From the NCBI RefSeq assembly GCF_014610845.1, contig NZ_JABTCG010000005.1, positions 124,001 to 188,000 on the forward strand: DNA of 64,000 nt. The letters run 5' to 3'. The position numbers and the translations under genes are program-made. Below are positions 1 through 9,468 of this stretch, one piece after another (within the stretch, counting starts at the first letter, position 1; the number at the start of each line of letters is the position of its first letter). The DNA is from Maribacter arenosus (GTDB taxonomy: Bacteria > Bacteroidota > Bacteroidia > Flavobacteriales > Flavobacteriaceae). The notes beneath the pieces are model-generated. The model was not told the origin of the DNA. It saw nothing but the letters and a program-made list of their open reading frames with translations, and ran no database searches.

Positions 1-525
1 GGATGTGTTGCTCTGCTCCAACCCCATAAACTTCGAAGAACGATACTCGGTCGCGCCGAACGTATGACTTTTATGGTATCTGACCTTGGTAGTGTCGTTG
101 GGAACTGCGGTCATGATGCGCTCGAATACTAATTTCCGAAAGGCCTCCAAATTCAACGCATCGATAATAAAACCTTCCTGCTCCTTAATGTCCAATGGCA
201 AGATTCGCTCTTTCTCCGCAAAACTTTCGTCGGATACAAACGCAATGGGCAAGAAATAATGTTGGTAAAAAGCTTCCTCAAAATTTACTTCCAGTAGCAG
301 GCCATAATATACTTCCTCATTTTGTTGGATCCTGAAATATTCTTGAAGTTCAATATATTTCAGTTTGCTCGATTTACCACCATACCAGCGCTGTTGCAAA
401 ATGTAATTTTCCAAAACATCAGAAAGAAAGACTTTTACAAAGGTCTTATCCTCCATTAATCGTTCCCAAGGGGTATCGAATGTATAATGAGGCTGTAAAA
501 CGGATTCTTTTTTCTTCTTTGCCAT
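1..525 (-). CDS. Maltokinase-like protein (N-terminal 175 codons, cut by window edge)
   Basis: The reading frame starts at an ATG complementary to 523-525 and runs open off the left edge. The visible part begins MAKKKKESVL and has QQRWYGGKSS at about residues 44-53, like the cap region of maltokinases (Pep2/Mak1), which phosphorylate maltose to maltose-1-phosphate with ATP. The kinase core is outside the window, so the call rests on the N-terminus and on position: the start lies 2 nt after the glgE stop, and GlgE uses maltose-1-phosphate. In many bacteria this kinase is fused to or next to trehalose synthase; that cannot be seen here. Confidence 0.7.
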   Translation of the reverse strand, partial: MAKKKKESVLQPHYTFDTPWERLMEDKTFVKVFLSDVLENYILQQRWYGGKSSKLKYIELQEYFRIQQNEEVYYGLLLEVNFEEAFYQHYFLPIAFVSDESFAEKERILPLDIKEQEGFIIDALNLEAFRKLVFERIMTAVPNDTTKVRYHKSHTFGATEYRSSKFMGLEQSNTS

Positions 526-527
526 GC

Positions 528-2465
528 TTATTTATTTATTTGGAACAAATGAAACGGCAATGTCGGACCTAGCTCGATAAAGTTCCATTCCGAATTCCAA
601 TGATAGGTACTATCCGTAATCACATCGCGCATTTTGAACTCGTGCCCTTCATTTACCCCAAGCTGATGCAAAGGCATTTGAATCAATGCCTGTTGCGTTT
701 GATGCGCATCTAAACTGATAACGGTAAGGGTCTCATCCGTTCGGTCGTCGTTCCATTTATAGAAGGCGATAAGTGCATCGTTTTCAATAGTGCAAAAATG
801 AATATTATTGGTCTGCTGCAGCGATGCATGAGTTCTACGTGCGGTGTTGAACTTTTTAATCAAATAGGTAATCTTATTTTCGACCGTCCAATCCCAATGG
901 CCTATTTCGTACTTTTCACAGTTCAAATATTCCTCCTTGCCCGGTAAGGCTGAAGAAACTCTGTATTCGAATACAGGCCCATAGATTCCCAGATTCCCGC
1001 AAAGTGTCGCTGCAAGGGCGTAGCGGATAAGGTGCATGGCCTCGTTGGCCCCTTGTAAATGGTACGGATTGATGTCGGGTGTGTTCGGCCAGAAATTTGG
1101 ACGGTAATACTCCTTCATTTCAGTCTGGGTAAGCTCCTTCATATATTCGACGAGTTCGTGTTTGTCCACGCGCCAGGTAAAATACGTGTAGGACTGCGAA
1201 AAGCCCTGTTTGGCCAATTGCTGCATTACTTTCGGGCGGGAAAAGGCTTCTGCCAGAAACAGTACGTCCGGTTGTTTTTTCTTGACTTCGGCAATCAACC
1301 AGTTCCAAAAGAAATAAGGTTTCGTATGCGGATTATCAACTCGAAAGATGTTCACCCCACATTCTACCCAATGCAGGGCCACACTCAACAATTCTTCCCA
1401 TAAGGCCTTATACTCTTTATTTTCAAAATAAAAGTTGACGATATCCTGATATTTCTTAGGAGGATTTTCCGCGTATTGGATGGTGCCGTCGGGCCGCTTC
1501 CTGAACCACTCAGGGTGTTCGGTGATGTAAGGATGGTCTGGTGCTGCCTGAAAAGCAAGGTCCATCGCCATTTCAATACCTAGGGCCTTAGCTTTTTTAA
1601 TCAAGGCCTTAAAATCTTTCTCCGTTCCCAATTCGGGATGAATCGATTTGTGTCCGCCCAATTTAGAGCCAATGGCCCATGGAACCCCTGAATCCCCTTC
1701 TCGGGCCTCGGTGGAATTGTTCCTTCCTTTTCGGTTTTTCTCGCCAATAGGATGAATTGGAGGAAAGTAAATGACATCAAACCCCATATCGGCGATTCTG
1801 GGCAAAAGGGCTTCACAGTCCTTAAACGTACCGTGCCTCCCTTTTTCAGGAGATGAAGACCGAGGGAAAAATTCGTACCAAGTACTAAAATTGGCCTTTT
1901 TACGATCCACATATACCTGTAACGGCTTGCTGATATTGGCCAAAAAGCGTTGTGGATGTTTCAAAAACAGCTCGTGCAGATTTTCAGAAGTCGCTAGGGC
2001 AATAGCATCATCATATCGTTTGTCATCTTCAAATGTTTGAATCCAATTTTTTAATGCGGCCTTATCTTTCGCGGGAACTTTCTTCAGTAAGAATTTTAAA
2101 TATTGTACGCCATCGAGAAGCTCACTCTTCACGTGCCGGCCATCTTTTAGTTTGGCCTCGATACCATGTTTCCAGTTCAGGGCATGATCTACCCAAGCTT
2201 GGATTTTATAATCATAAAAACCTTGCTTTTTGACCGTAAACGAGGCTATATGAACATCATCCCCCAAATGTTGCATACGTACTGGGGAGAATGTTTTTTC
2301 GTTTTCATGCCTGTAGAGTACCTCGGCCTGCATGATGTCATGGCCGTCGGGAAGTACATCGGCATACACTATTATTTTCTCGCCGACCACCCTTTTGATA
2401 AAATGAGCCCCACACTGCAATTGCGGGTTGATATTTTCAATAATAACACGTTCCTGTTTCAACAT
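528..2465 (-). CDS. glgE: Alpha-1,4-glucan:maltose-1-phosphate maltosyltransferase GlgE
   Basis: A 645-residue cytosolic GH13_3 enzyme that transfers maltosyl units from maltose-1-phosphate to growing alpha-1,4-glucan. The N-terminal domain has the family pattern RVIIENINPQLQCG followed by KRVVGE. The barrel starts near residue 195 (WYEFFPRS). The nucleophile is D377 in FRVDNPH, the acid/base E406 in FLAEAF, and D464 in NTPDIN is the likely third acidic residue. Length matches the family. No signal peptide is seen. It is followed after 2 nt by a maltokinase-like gene, which would make its substrate, and preceded by two amylases, so it probably converts imported maltose into storage glucan. 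Confidence 0.93.
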   Translation of the reverse strand: MLKQERVIIENINPQLQCGAHFIKRVVGEKIIVYADVLPDGHDIMQAEVLYRHENEKTFSPVRMQHLGDDVHIASFTVKKQGFYDYKIQAWVDHALNWKHGIEAKLKDGRHVKSELLDGVQYLKFLLKKVPAKDKAALKNWIQTFEDDKRYDDAIALATSENLHELFLKHPQRFLANISKPLQVYVDRKKANFSTWYEFFPRSSSPEKGRHGTFKDCEALLPRIADMGFDVIYFPPIHPIGEKNRKGRNNSTEAREGDSGVPWAIGSKLGGHKSIHPELGTEKDFKALIKKAKALGIEMAMDLAFQAAPDHPYITEHPEWFRKRPDGTIQYAENPPKKYQDIVNFYFENKEYKALWEELLSVALHWVECGVNIFRVDNPHTKPYFFWNWLIAEVKKKQPDVLFLAEAFSRPKVMQQLAKQGFSQSYTYFTWRVDKHELVEYMKELTQTEMKEYYRPNFWPNTPDINPYHLQGANEAMHLIRYALAATLCGNLGIYGPVFEYRVSSALPGKEEYLNCEKYEIGHWDWTVENKITYLIKKFNTARRTHASLQQTNNIHFCTIENDALIAFYKWNDDRTDETLTVISLDAHQTQQALIQMPLHQLGVNEGHEFKMRDVITDSTYHWNSEWNFIELGPTLPFHLFQINK

Positions 2466-2542
2466 AATTCTCTTTTGATCGTTTGTTCCAATTTTAAGGG
2501 TTTCAAGGTTATTTTTGTCTTTTTCCTTGCCGATTTATAAGC

Positions 2543-3931
2543 TTATTCCTTTACCAAGACGAGATATTCCCAAGGTTTTAGTTGCACTGACTCATTCTGT
2601 TTGATTTGGTAATTTTTCCCTGAAAAAAGTTCGGTATAGGTACCTGTATGGTACTTACTTTCTAGGGTTGTGTTTACTGATTCTTTACTGAGGTTGGTAA
2701 TAGAAATCACCATGTCTCCTTCTTTTTCCCTGGAAAAAGCGATGACTTGGCCCATTTTGTCATTTTTGATACGTATCATTTCACCTCCCCATTTACCGTT
2801 CCATAGGGCTTGGTTTTTGTGTTTTAGGTCAAAAAGCTTTTTGAAAATGATGGCGTTTTCATGGTCCTTCCATTCAATGGGGTCTTTTCCGAAGAAATCG
2901 AGTGATCGGTCCAAGCCTGCCTCTTGACCACTATAGACCATGGGCATTCCATCAATTGTGGTCATCAGGACCATGGCGGCATGAAGACCTTCACCAAAGT
3001 TTGAATACTGGGTGCCTTCCCAAGAATTTTTGTCATGATTGTCGGTAAAATTCATGCGATAGGCATTCGGTGGCCAAATGCTTACGTGTTCCGCAAGATA
3101 ACCTTCCGTGAGTCCGTGAACACCTTGGCCTTTAGTGGTTATAGCGTGCAAATGATCCCAAAGGCTCCAGGAATAGGTCATATCAAAGGCGTATTTGTGT
3201 AAATCACGGTCTGCGGCCTCCGCAAGCATAAAAACGGGTTTGATTGCGTCAAGTTCCTTTCTCGCGTTTTCCCAAAATTCAATGGGAACAAAACTGGCGA
3301 CATCACAGCGGTACCCATCGATATCAGCTTCCTCGACCCAATATTTTAAGGCTTCCGTCATGTATTTTCGAAGGCCTGGTTTGCTATAGTCAAAATCGAT
3401 GATGTCGTCGTAATCCCGCCAAGGTGTTGACATGAAATTCCCTTCTTTGGTCTTGATGTACCAATCGGGATGCTCGGCTACAACAGGATTGTCCCAAGCG
3501 GAGTGGTTCGCTACCCAGTCCAAAATCACATACATGCCCATGTCATGAATTTTATTGACCAGATTTTTGAATTCGGCCATGTTTCCGAATTCGGGGTTCA
3601 CCCCGTAATAGTCCTGTACGGAATAGTAGCTTCCCAACGTTCCTTTCCGATTTTTTTTTCCGATGGGATGAATTGGCATCAACCAAATAATATCGATACC
3701 CATATCCTTAAGACGGGGCAAATGACCCTCAAAAGCTTTGAATGTGCCTTCGGGCGTAAATTGGCGGAGGTTCACTTCGTAAATAGTAGCATTTTTGCTC
3801 CATTCAGGATGTTCCAGTTTTACATATTCCTGGGGTTGATAGTTCTCTTCCATGGTCTGTCCATTTAAAAAACAACAAAGGGCGAGACAAATCAATGAAG
3901 AAAAAATACGGATATTGTTTTTCCTTTGCAT
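2543..3931 (-). CDS. Secreted GH13 alpha-amylase family hydrolase
   Basis: A 462-residue glycoside hydrolase with an N-terminal signal peptide (hydrophobic residues 9-24). The (beta/alpha)8 barrel starts near residue 48 (TIYEVNLRQFTP). Catalytic residues are visible: nucleophile D210 (YRCDVA), acid/base E238 (MLAEA) and D300 (FTDNHD). It should cleave alpha-glucosidic bonds in maltodextrin in the periplasm or outside the cell. It is closely related in sequence and order of motifs to the adjacent 3938-5419 product, from which it is separated by 6 nt, so the pair looks like a tandem duplication within one operon. Exact specificity (amylase, cyclomaltodextrinase, glucosidase) is not readable. 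Confidence 0.88.
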   Translation of the reverse strand: MQRKNNIRIFSSLICLALCCFLNGQTMEENYQPQEYVKLEHPEWSKNATIYEVNLRQFTPEGTFKAFEGHLPRLKDMGIDIIWLMPIHPIGKKNRKGTLGSYYSVQDYYGVNPEFGNMAEFKNLVNKIHDMGMYVILDWVANHSAWDNPVVAEHPDWYIKTKEGNFMSTPWRDYDDIIDFDYSKPGLRKYMTEALKYWVEEADIDGYRCDVASFVPIEFWENARKELDAIKPVFMLAEAADRDLHKYAFDMTYSWSLWDHLHAITTKGQGVHGLTEGYLAEHVSIWPPNAYRMNFTDNHDKNSWEGTQYSNFGEGLHAAMVLMTTIDGMPMVYSGQEAGLDRSLDFFGKDPIEWKDHENAIIFKKLFDLKHKNQALWNGKWGGEMIRIKNDKMGQVIAFSREKEGDMVISITNLSKESVNTTLESKYHTGTYTELFSGKNYQIKQNESVQLKPWEYLVLVKE

Positions 3932-3937
3932 TACTTT

Positions 3938-5419
3938 CTATTTATTGGAGAAAATCAAATACTCCCAAGGGTTCAATTGTTTGGTCATTTCTAGGGCCAA
4001 ATCAGTTTTCTCGCCGGAGAAGACATCCGTAAAACTCCCAACATAAGCATCGCCCTCCAATGTAATTTTTTGCTTTGCGTTCGAAAGATTGATTATCGCA
4101 ACAACCTTGTCCCCATCCTTCTTACGGAGGAAGGCATACACATTTTCGTCGTTACCGGTCGGGATTTTCACCAGATCACCACCATGTTCCCCGTTCCAAA
4201 GGGCTTTGTTGCGATGCTTGAGGTCGAAAAGTGTTTTATAAAAACCGGCATATTTAAAATCGTCCCATTCGATTTCATCCTTTTTAAAGAATTCATATTG
4301 CTTATCCACGGCAGATTCCATTCCCGTGTATAGTAACGGCATGCCATCGAAGGTCGCGGCGAGAACGGCAAAGGCCAAATGGCCCTCTCCAAAACGCTGA
4401 AACTCGGTTCCGGCCCAAGCGTTTTCGTCATGATTGGAGGTAAACTGCATTTGGTAACCTCTATTGTACAGCGAATCACGATGCGCCAGGGAACGGTCAA
4501 TATCCAAGGCGGTCTTTTTCTCGGGCTCGGCTTCTTTTCCCTCTACCACGTTTCCCTTTTCCAAGGCCGCTTCTACCTGATTTACCCCTTGGGTCGCTGC
4601 AATCTTATTGAACAAGGAATGCATAGACCATGCATAATCCATAACAAATGCACCGTTGTTGACTATGGCGGGAACTTCCCCCTCCGACAACATAAAAACG
4701 GGTTCAATGGCGTACAGTGCATCCGAGCATTGTTCCCAGAAATCGACAGGAACGCCATGGGCCACGTCTACCCGGAAACCATCTATCCCGACCTCCTTTA
4801 TCCAAAATGACATCGCATCAATCATTCCCTTGCGCATTTCGGGATTGTCGTAATCCAGGTCGGCTACATCGGTCCAGCCCCAAGGTTCGCCCGTTTCAGG
4901 ATTTATGGGATCCGTAATGTTTCCATCTTTATCCTTCGTATACCAATCGGGGTGTTCGGTTATCCATTTGTTGTCCCACCCCGTATGGTTGGGCACCCAG
5001 TCGATAATGACGTACATGCCGGCATCCTGAACGGCTTTCATCATATGCTTGAAATCATCCAAAGTCCCAAAATCGGGATTCGTATCATAATAATCGGCTA
5101 CGGCATACGGACTGCCCAATTCGCCTTTACGATTCTTTACGCTTACCGGATGTATGGGCATAAACCAAAGAATATCAAGGCCCATTTCCTTTAAACGCGG
5201 AATATGCGCCTCAAAAGCCTTAAACGTACCCTCGGGGGTAAAATGTCTAAGGTTGACCTCATAGATAGTGGCATTTTTGTGCCAATCGGGTACATTTGGC
5301 TTTTCGTTGGATATCGTTTGGCTTACCGATTGATCGGCAGCAACTTCTTTTGCCCTTTCTTTGCAGGAGACAAATACTATCGGGAGTGAAAAAAGTAATG
5401 ATATTGTTAGGCTCTTCAT
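3938..5419 (-). CDS. GH13 alpha-amylase family lipoprotein
   Basis: A 493-residue GH13 enzyme with a lipoprotein signal peptide; the lipobox ends at C19 (VFVSC), so it is probably anchored in a membrane as SusG-like amylases are. The barrel begins at TIYEVNLRHFTP. Catalytic residues are D218 (FRVDVA), E246 (MLSEGE) and D331 (FTSNHDENAW). Compared with its neighbour it has an insert around residues 280-325, rich in Glu and Lys. It probably degrades maltodextrin outside the cytoplasm, supplying the transporter encoded just upstream (36-nt gap). Confidence 0.88.
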   Translation of the reverse strand: MKSLTISLLFSLPIVFVSCKERAKEVAADQSVSQTISNEKPNVPDWHKNATIYEVNLRHFTPEGTFKAFEAHIPRLKEMGLDILWFMPIHPVSVKNRKGELGSPYAVADYYDTNPDFGTLDDFKHMMKAVQDAGMYVIIDWVPNHTGWDNKWITEHPDWYTKDKDGNITDPINPETGEPWGWTDVADLDYDNPEMRKGMIDAMSFWIKEVGIDGFRVDVAHGVPVDFWEQCSDALYAIEPVFMLSEGEVPAIVNNGAFVMDYAWSMHSLFNKIAATQGVNQVEAALEKGNVVEGKEAEPEKKTALDIDRSLAHRDSLYNRGYQMQFTSNHDENAWAGTEFQRFGEGHLAFAVLAATFDGMPLLYTGMESAVDKQYEFFKKDEIEWDDFKYAGFYKTLFDLKHRNKALWNGEHGGDLVKIPTGNDENVYAFLRKKDGDKVVAIINLSNAKQKITLEGDAYVGSFTDVFSGEKTDLALEMTKQLNPWEYLIFSNK

Positions 5420-5455
5420 TTTGTAGTTTTTTAATTGTTCGTTATCAAAGTTGTA

Positions 5456-6973
5456 TTAACCGACCTCTTTCACTTCAATGGTAGCTTTATCATCCACCAA
5501 TAAGGTCAGCAGCCCGGAAATGATCATGGCAAGGCCCCCGACTATCAGCGCGTAAATAGTTTTCCCGTCGAAAAGCCCACTGACCATAAAACCTAATATA
5601 GTGGCAGCAACCATCTGTGGGATTACAATGAAAAAATTGAAAACCCCCATGTAGTAGCCCATTTTCTTGGCAGGCAAGGCACCGGCCAACATCGCATAGG
5701 GAATCGACAAGATACTCGCCCAGGCAATTCCTACCCCGATCATAGAAACAGTAAGGAGTTCCGGCGATTTGATAAAATAGATGGAAATCAGACCTAGGCC
5801 ACCCAAAATCAGGGCAATCAGGTGTGTAATTTTCCGACTGGTCTTTTTGGCCAAAACGGGAAGCAAAAAAGCAACGAGAGCTGCCACCCCATTGTATACC
5901 GCAAAAAGCACGGTAACCCAATCGGCCGCATCATTATACATTTGGGAGGTAGTTTCCGTGGTGCCATACACATGACTTGTGACTGCCTGGGTGGAATAGA
6001 TCCACATTGAAAACAAGGCGAACCATGAAAAGAACTGAACATAGGCCAATTGTTTCATGGTTTTGGGCATATAGAGCAAGTCGGTCATGATGACAACAAA
6101 ACCGGTTCTCCCTTTTGCGCGTCTTACCCAAGATGCGATAATGAATAAAAGGCCAACTATAAAAATACCTACGGAGAGCACATACAGTTCTTTGTGAAGC
6201 TGTGCATGGTATAATCCTAAAGTACCCAACGCACCTACTATTGCCATAGGAATTCCGAAGGCATTTAGTTTTTTGATCCGTTTTAGATTTTCTTCTTCCG
6301 TTATCGGAGGTGCGGCCACGGCCTTGTTTTCCTCAAAAGCCTCCAGTTCTTCCGGGCTATATTCCTTGGATTTAATTACCGTCCAAAGCACGGCCATCAG
6401 AAAAACAAAGGCGCCTACATAGAAGGACCACTTTACAGAGTCGGGAATGACCCCTTCGGGAGCCGTGTTGCTGATGCCCATCCAATTTGTAAACATATAG
6501 GGAAGCATGGATCCGACAACCGCTCCGATGCCTATAAAGAAACTTTGCATGGCGAACCCTAAGGTGCGCTGATCTGAGGGCAGATTATCGCCTACAAAAG
6601 CGCGAAAGGGTTCCATAGAAATATTGATAGAGGCATCCATTATCCAAAGCATGCCTGCGGCCACCCAAAGAGCAGGGGAATTGGGCATGATACAAAGGGC
6701 GAGGGAGGCTAAAATAGCCCCGGCCAAAAAATAAGGCCTTCGTCGACCGAGCCTCGTCCAAGTGCGATCACTAAAGTATCCAATCAAAGGTTGCATGACC
6801 AAACCCGTAACGGGAGCTGCAATCCATAAAATGGGAATGTCGTCGACATTGGCTCCAAGGGTTTCGAAAATCCGTGATGTATTTGCATTTTGGAGGGCGA
6901 AACCGAATTGAATACCTAAGAAACCGAAACTCATGTTCCAGATTTCCCAAAAACTTAATTTGCGCTTTTTCAT
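5456..6973 (-). CDS. MFS sugar transporter (GPH/SLC45-like), probably maltose or maltodextrin
   Basis: A multi-pass membrane protein of about 505 residues with roughly twelve hydrophobic segments. The N-terminus ([19 protein letters not shown]) and the loop motif [16 protein letters not shown] between TM2 and TM3 are typical of the glycoside-pentoside-hexuronide/SLC45-like branch used by Bacteroidetes for maltose import. I place the start at MKKRKLS (6973); an in-frame ATG at 7009 would add 12 residues lying in an inverted repeat that looks regulatory. Encoded between the LacI regulator and the two amylases, all in one direction, it likely carries their products into the cytoplasm. Confidence 0.85.
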   Translation of the reverse strand: MKKRKLSFWEIWNMSFGFLGIQFGFALQNANTSRIFETLGANVDDIPILWIAAPVTGLVMQPLIGYFSDRTWTRLGRRRPYFLAGAILASLALCIMPNSPALWVAAGMLWIMDASINISMEPFRAFVGDNLPSDQRTLGFAMQSFFIGIGAVVGSMLPYMFTNWMGISNTAPEGVIPDSVKWSFYVGAFVFLMAVLWTVIKSKEYSPEELEAFEENKAVAAPPITEEENLKRIKKLNAFGIPMAIVGALGTLGLYHAQLHKELYVLSVGIFIVGLLFIIASWVRRAKGRTGFVVIMTDLLYMPKTMKQLAYVQFFSWFALFSMWIYSTQAVTSHVYGTTETTSQMYNDAADWVTVLFAVYNGVAALVAFLLPVLAKKTSRKITHLIALILGGLGLISIYFIKSPELLTVSMIGVGIAWASILSIPYAMLAGALPAKKMGYYMGVFNFFIVIPQMVAATILGFMVSGLFDGKTIYALIVGGLAMIISGLLTLLVDDKATIEVKEVG

Positions 6974-6996
6974 AATAGTATGGCTGATGTATACTA

Positions 6997-7021
6997 TTTT
7001 GACAAGCAAAACTTGTCAAAA
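6997..7021. promoter_or_regulatory. Perfect inverted repeat upstream of the sugar transporter gene
   Basis: Arms TTTTGACAAG (6997-7006) and CTTGTCAAAA (7012-7021) are exact reverse complements around a 5-nt spacer. It sits 24 nt upstream of the chosen transporter start. It could be an operator (LacI family or another dimeric regulator) or a leader hairpin. It lacks the central CG of a classical LacI-family site, so the binding protein is not clear. Confidence 0.5.
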
Positions 7022-7024
7022 CTT

Positions 7025-7053
7025 AAGAGGAGAAGTAAAAATATAAGTTTTGA
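7025..7053. repeat. Leader repeat, copy 1 (upstream of transporter)
   Basis: The core GGAGAAGTAAAAATATAAG occurs here and again at 8254-8272, with similar flanking bases (AAGAG/AAGGG before, TTTTG after). Both copies lie upstream of minus-strand genes (transporter and lacI), so on the coding strand they read as a shared pyrimidine-rich leader or promoter element. Confidence 0.5.
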
Positions 7054-7091
7054 CAGATTCTAAATATAACAAATTTTTTGGAATCTCCTAT

Positions 7092-8117
7092 CTAGGATAA
7101 CCTTTTGGTAGATTCACGCTCAACCAAGGTAGTTTTTATGATTTGAGTAAGGTGGGTAAATTCATCTTCCTTTTCTTCCAGTCGATCAATGAGCATTTTT
7201 GCCGAGATTTCCCCCATTTCCGTACCGTGCTGCGCGATCGATGAAAGCGAGGGGGTCGCACACTTGGAAAGGATTCCGTCGGTGAAGCCTATGAAAGAAA
7301 TATCATCAGGGATTTTAAACCCTCTTTTTTGTGCTATTTTCATAGCCACCACAGCAAAATATTCGTTTACGGCAAAAACGCCATCAAAATGCTGTGAATC
7401 AAAAAGTTGGTTAATTAGTATTTCGCAATTCTCGATGTCTTCAATTTTGATCGTCAAATTGGGCTCTATTGGAATACCTTGTTTTTGCAAGGCTTTTTCA
7501 TAGCCTTCGGTACGAAGCTTTCCAACGCTTACATAATCGACCGTGGTAATCAACGCGATTTTTCGGCATCCGGTTTCCAGTAAAAAACTAACCGCTTCGA
7601 AAGCAGCTTGTGTATCATCTACAATGGTCTTGTCACAATCAATGTCGTCCACCACCCTGTCGAACATGACCAGGGGCATACCTTGATCCATGACTTCGTT
7701 GAGATGGTGATAGTCTTTCTTTGCCTGAGTTCCTTTGGAAAGTGATACAAGAAAACCATCAATGCTACCGTTGACCAAGGTTTGCATGTTGACGACCTCT
7801 TTTTCAAATGATTCGCTCGATAAACAAACAATGACGTTATAACCTCTGGAATTCGCGACTTTTTCAATTCCCTCAATGACTGTCGTAAAAAAATGATGTA
7901 CGATTTCAGGAATGATTACGCCGATGTTTTTGGTGCGCTGATTTTTAAGGCTTACTGCGATACTATTGGGCCGGTAGTTATGCAGTTTTGCAAAAGCCTG
8001 AACTTTTTTGCGGGTATCCAAGCTTATTTCCTTATGATTCCTAATGGCCTTGGAAACCGTAGATATCGAAATATCCAATTCCTTGGAAATTTGTTTTAAG
8101 GTAACGAGCTTTTTCAT
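7092..8117 (-). CDS. LacI-family transcriptional regulator of the maltodextrin locus
   Basis: A 341-residue LacI/GalR repressor or activator. The N-terminal helix-turn-helix is TLKQISKELDISISTVSKAI (about residues 6-25), followed by the hinge region (NYRPNSIAVSLK) and a periplasmic-binding-protein-like sugar-binding domain beginning at NIGVIIPEI. It is first in the minus-strand alpha-glucan gene series and probably senses a maltose-type sugar. A LacI-type operator half-palindrome lies upstream at 8184-8195, suggesting autoregulation. This order resembles flavobacterial maltose utilisation loci, though the usual susCD pair is not present on either side here. Confidence 0.9.
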   Translation of the reverse strand: MKKLVTLKQISKELDISISTVSKAIRNHKEISLDTRKKVQAFAKLHNYRPNSIAVSLKNQRTKNIGVIIPEIVHHFFTTVIEGIEKVANSRGYNVIVCLSSESFEKEVVNMQTLVNGSIDGFLVSLSKGTQAKKDYHHLNEVMDQGMPLVMFDRVVDDIDCDKTIVDDTQAAFEAVSFLLETGCRKIALITTVDYVSVGKLRTEGYEKALQKQGIPIEPNLTIKIEDIENCEILINQLFDSQHFDGVFAVNEYFAVVAMKIAQKRGFKIPDDISFIGFTDGILSKCATPSLSSIAQHGTEMGEISAKMLIDRLEEKEDEFTHLTQIIKTTLVERESTKRLS

Positions 8118-8183
8118 TAGTTTATGCCTACTTCAAGCGAACTTAATCATTACAGGAACACATTTCGAATTACTTATCAACAC

Positions 8184-8195
8184 GAAAACGTTTGC
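8184..8195. promoter_or_regulatory. Candidate LacI-family operator
   Basis: GAAAACGTTTGC contains the central AAACGTTT palindrome typical of LacI/GalR operators. It is 67 nt upstream of the lacI-type start codon. Confidence 0.5.
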
Positions 8196-8249
8196 AATTC
8201 AGAATTTAAGAATTCTGTATTTTTTACAACAATATATTTATATATTTTT

Positions 8250-8279
8250 AAGGGGAGAAGTAAAAATATAAGGTTTTGG
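8250..8279. repeat. Leader repeat, copy 2 (upstream of the LacI-type gene)
   Basis: Second copy of the 7025-7053 block, with 19 consecutive identical bases. It lies about 133 nt upstream of the regulator start, on the same relative strand as copy 1. Confidence 0.5.
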
Positions 8280-8786
8280 CAACAACTAAGTTAACTGTTC
8301 AAAATCGATAGCGTTTGTTTAGTTTAAGTTTTTTGAGTAAAAATAGCCCACTTTACCTTTAGGCGGAGTGCGCAATTTATTGTATGATTTGTGGACTTCT
8401 AATAAATTCTAATATTCCATCTTCACTAATTGATTTCCTACTTCTTTTTCTGGTTCTTCTACATAAAATGATTTCTCAAAAGCGGTTATTTTGGATATTG
8501 AAAATTTCAAACATTTCATAGCGGATTTTTTAGATATAGTACTGTCTTGTAAAGGGTCAATTAAACTAAACTATTGGAAAGAGATTGGAAATGGGGCAAA
8601 TTTAAAATATGACATTGTACCTTGAGTAAACTGTCCCTTAAAATGGCAGTTTAAAAGCACACCCTTCTCTGTTTAAAAACAAGGAAAGAACTAAATATCT
8701 TTCGATTAGGGTCCGTTAACACTAAACGAAAAACCCTATTTTAGGCTTAGTTTTAAAAGGTCCTAGTCCTTATCCCAAAAAATAAA
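8280..8786. other. Intergenic region with one possible 36-residue ORF
   Basis: About 500 bp of AT-rich DNA without a convincing gene. On the minus strand 8409-8519 reads as a complete 36-residue ORF (starts MKCLKFSISKIT, ends GNQLVKMEY) with normal-looking codons; I do not recognise it, and it may be a gene remnant. An inverted repeat with AAACTG and CAGTTT arms lies near 8629-8653. In related loci susCD would be expected next to the LacI gene; no trace of them is readable. Confidence 0.4.
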
Positions 8787-9371
8787 GTGATATCCAAACC
8801 CCTCATAGCCCACTTTGAATCCTACCTCCCTTTTGAAGAGGCCGAAAAAGCATTGATCGAAAGTAGGGTTTCGCGTCGTAAGGTAAGGCACAGGGAGCTG
8901 ACTCTTACATCCGGCGAGATTTGCAGGTATTACACATTTGTCGTTTCGGGTTGTTTTCGAATGTACATCACCGATGCCGAAGGCAAGGAGCACAACATCC
9001 TGTTTGCCGCCGAGGGCGATTGGATTTCCGATATCGACAGCTTTCACGCCACCACTCCAAGCCACTCCAATATTCAGGCCTTGGAAGTTTCCGAAATTAT
9101 CCAAATCGCCCAGGAAGACCTATACCATCTGTACCTCAATATATTAAAGCTCGACCGTATTTTTAAGGTTATTACCGAGGAAAAATATGTGGAGCTCCAA
9201 AACCGAGTGTTTCAGAACATCAGCTCCACCGCACAACAGCGGTATCTGTCCTTTTTAAAACAATATCCCAACTTGGCAAACCGACTTCCGAACACCCAAA
9301 TCGCTTCTTATCTGGGCATTACGCCCGAATTTTTGAGTATGATCCGCAAGGAAATAACCCTAGGGCACTAA
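8787..9371 (+). CDS. Crp/Fnr-family transcriptional regulator
   Basis: A 194-residue cyclic-nucleotide-binding-like regulator. The beta-roll domain covers about residues 20-115 (SGEICRYYTFVVSGCFRMYI is typical), and a short C-terminal winged helix includes LPNTQIASYLGITPEFLSMI. The start is a GTG at 8787; no in-frame ATG is nearby. Bacteroidetes have many such short Crp-like proteins of unknown ligand. It is followed after 97 nt by genes for an exported protein and a dehydrogenase that it may regulate. Confidence 0.85.
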   Translation: MISKPLIAHFESYLPFEEAEKALIESRVSRRKVRHRELTLTSGEICRYYTFVVSGCFRMYITDAEGKEHNILFAAEGDWISDIDSFHATTPSHSNIQALEVSEIIQIAQEDLYHLYLNILKLDRIFKVITEEKYVELQNRVFQNISSTAQQRYLSFLKQYPNLANRLPNTQIASYLGITPEFLSMIRKEITLGH

Positions 9372-9468
9372 CCACGAGTTCCGCTAGCCGAATTTCTTAA
9401 ACTAGTTTAAGGGTTGCACTTCACAATTCTTCCAAACTTTGTACTGCAAATAAATAAAACACTTAAAC

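Noticed and set aside
8280-8786. Degraded susCD genes next to the LacI regulator
   Set aside because: Looked for TonB-plug or SusD-like strings on both strands; none could be read.
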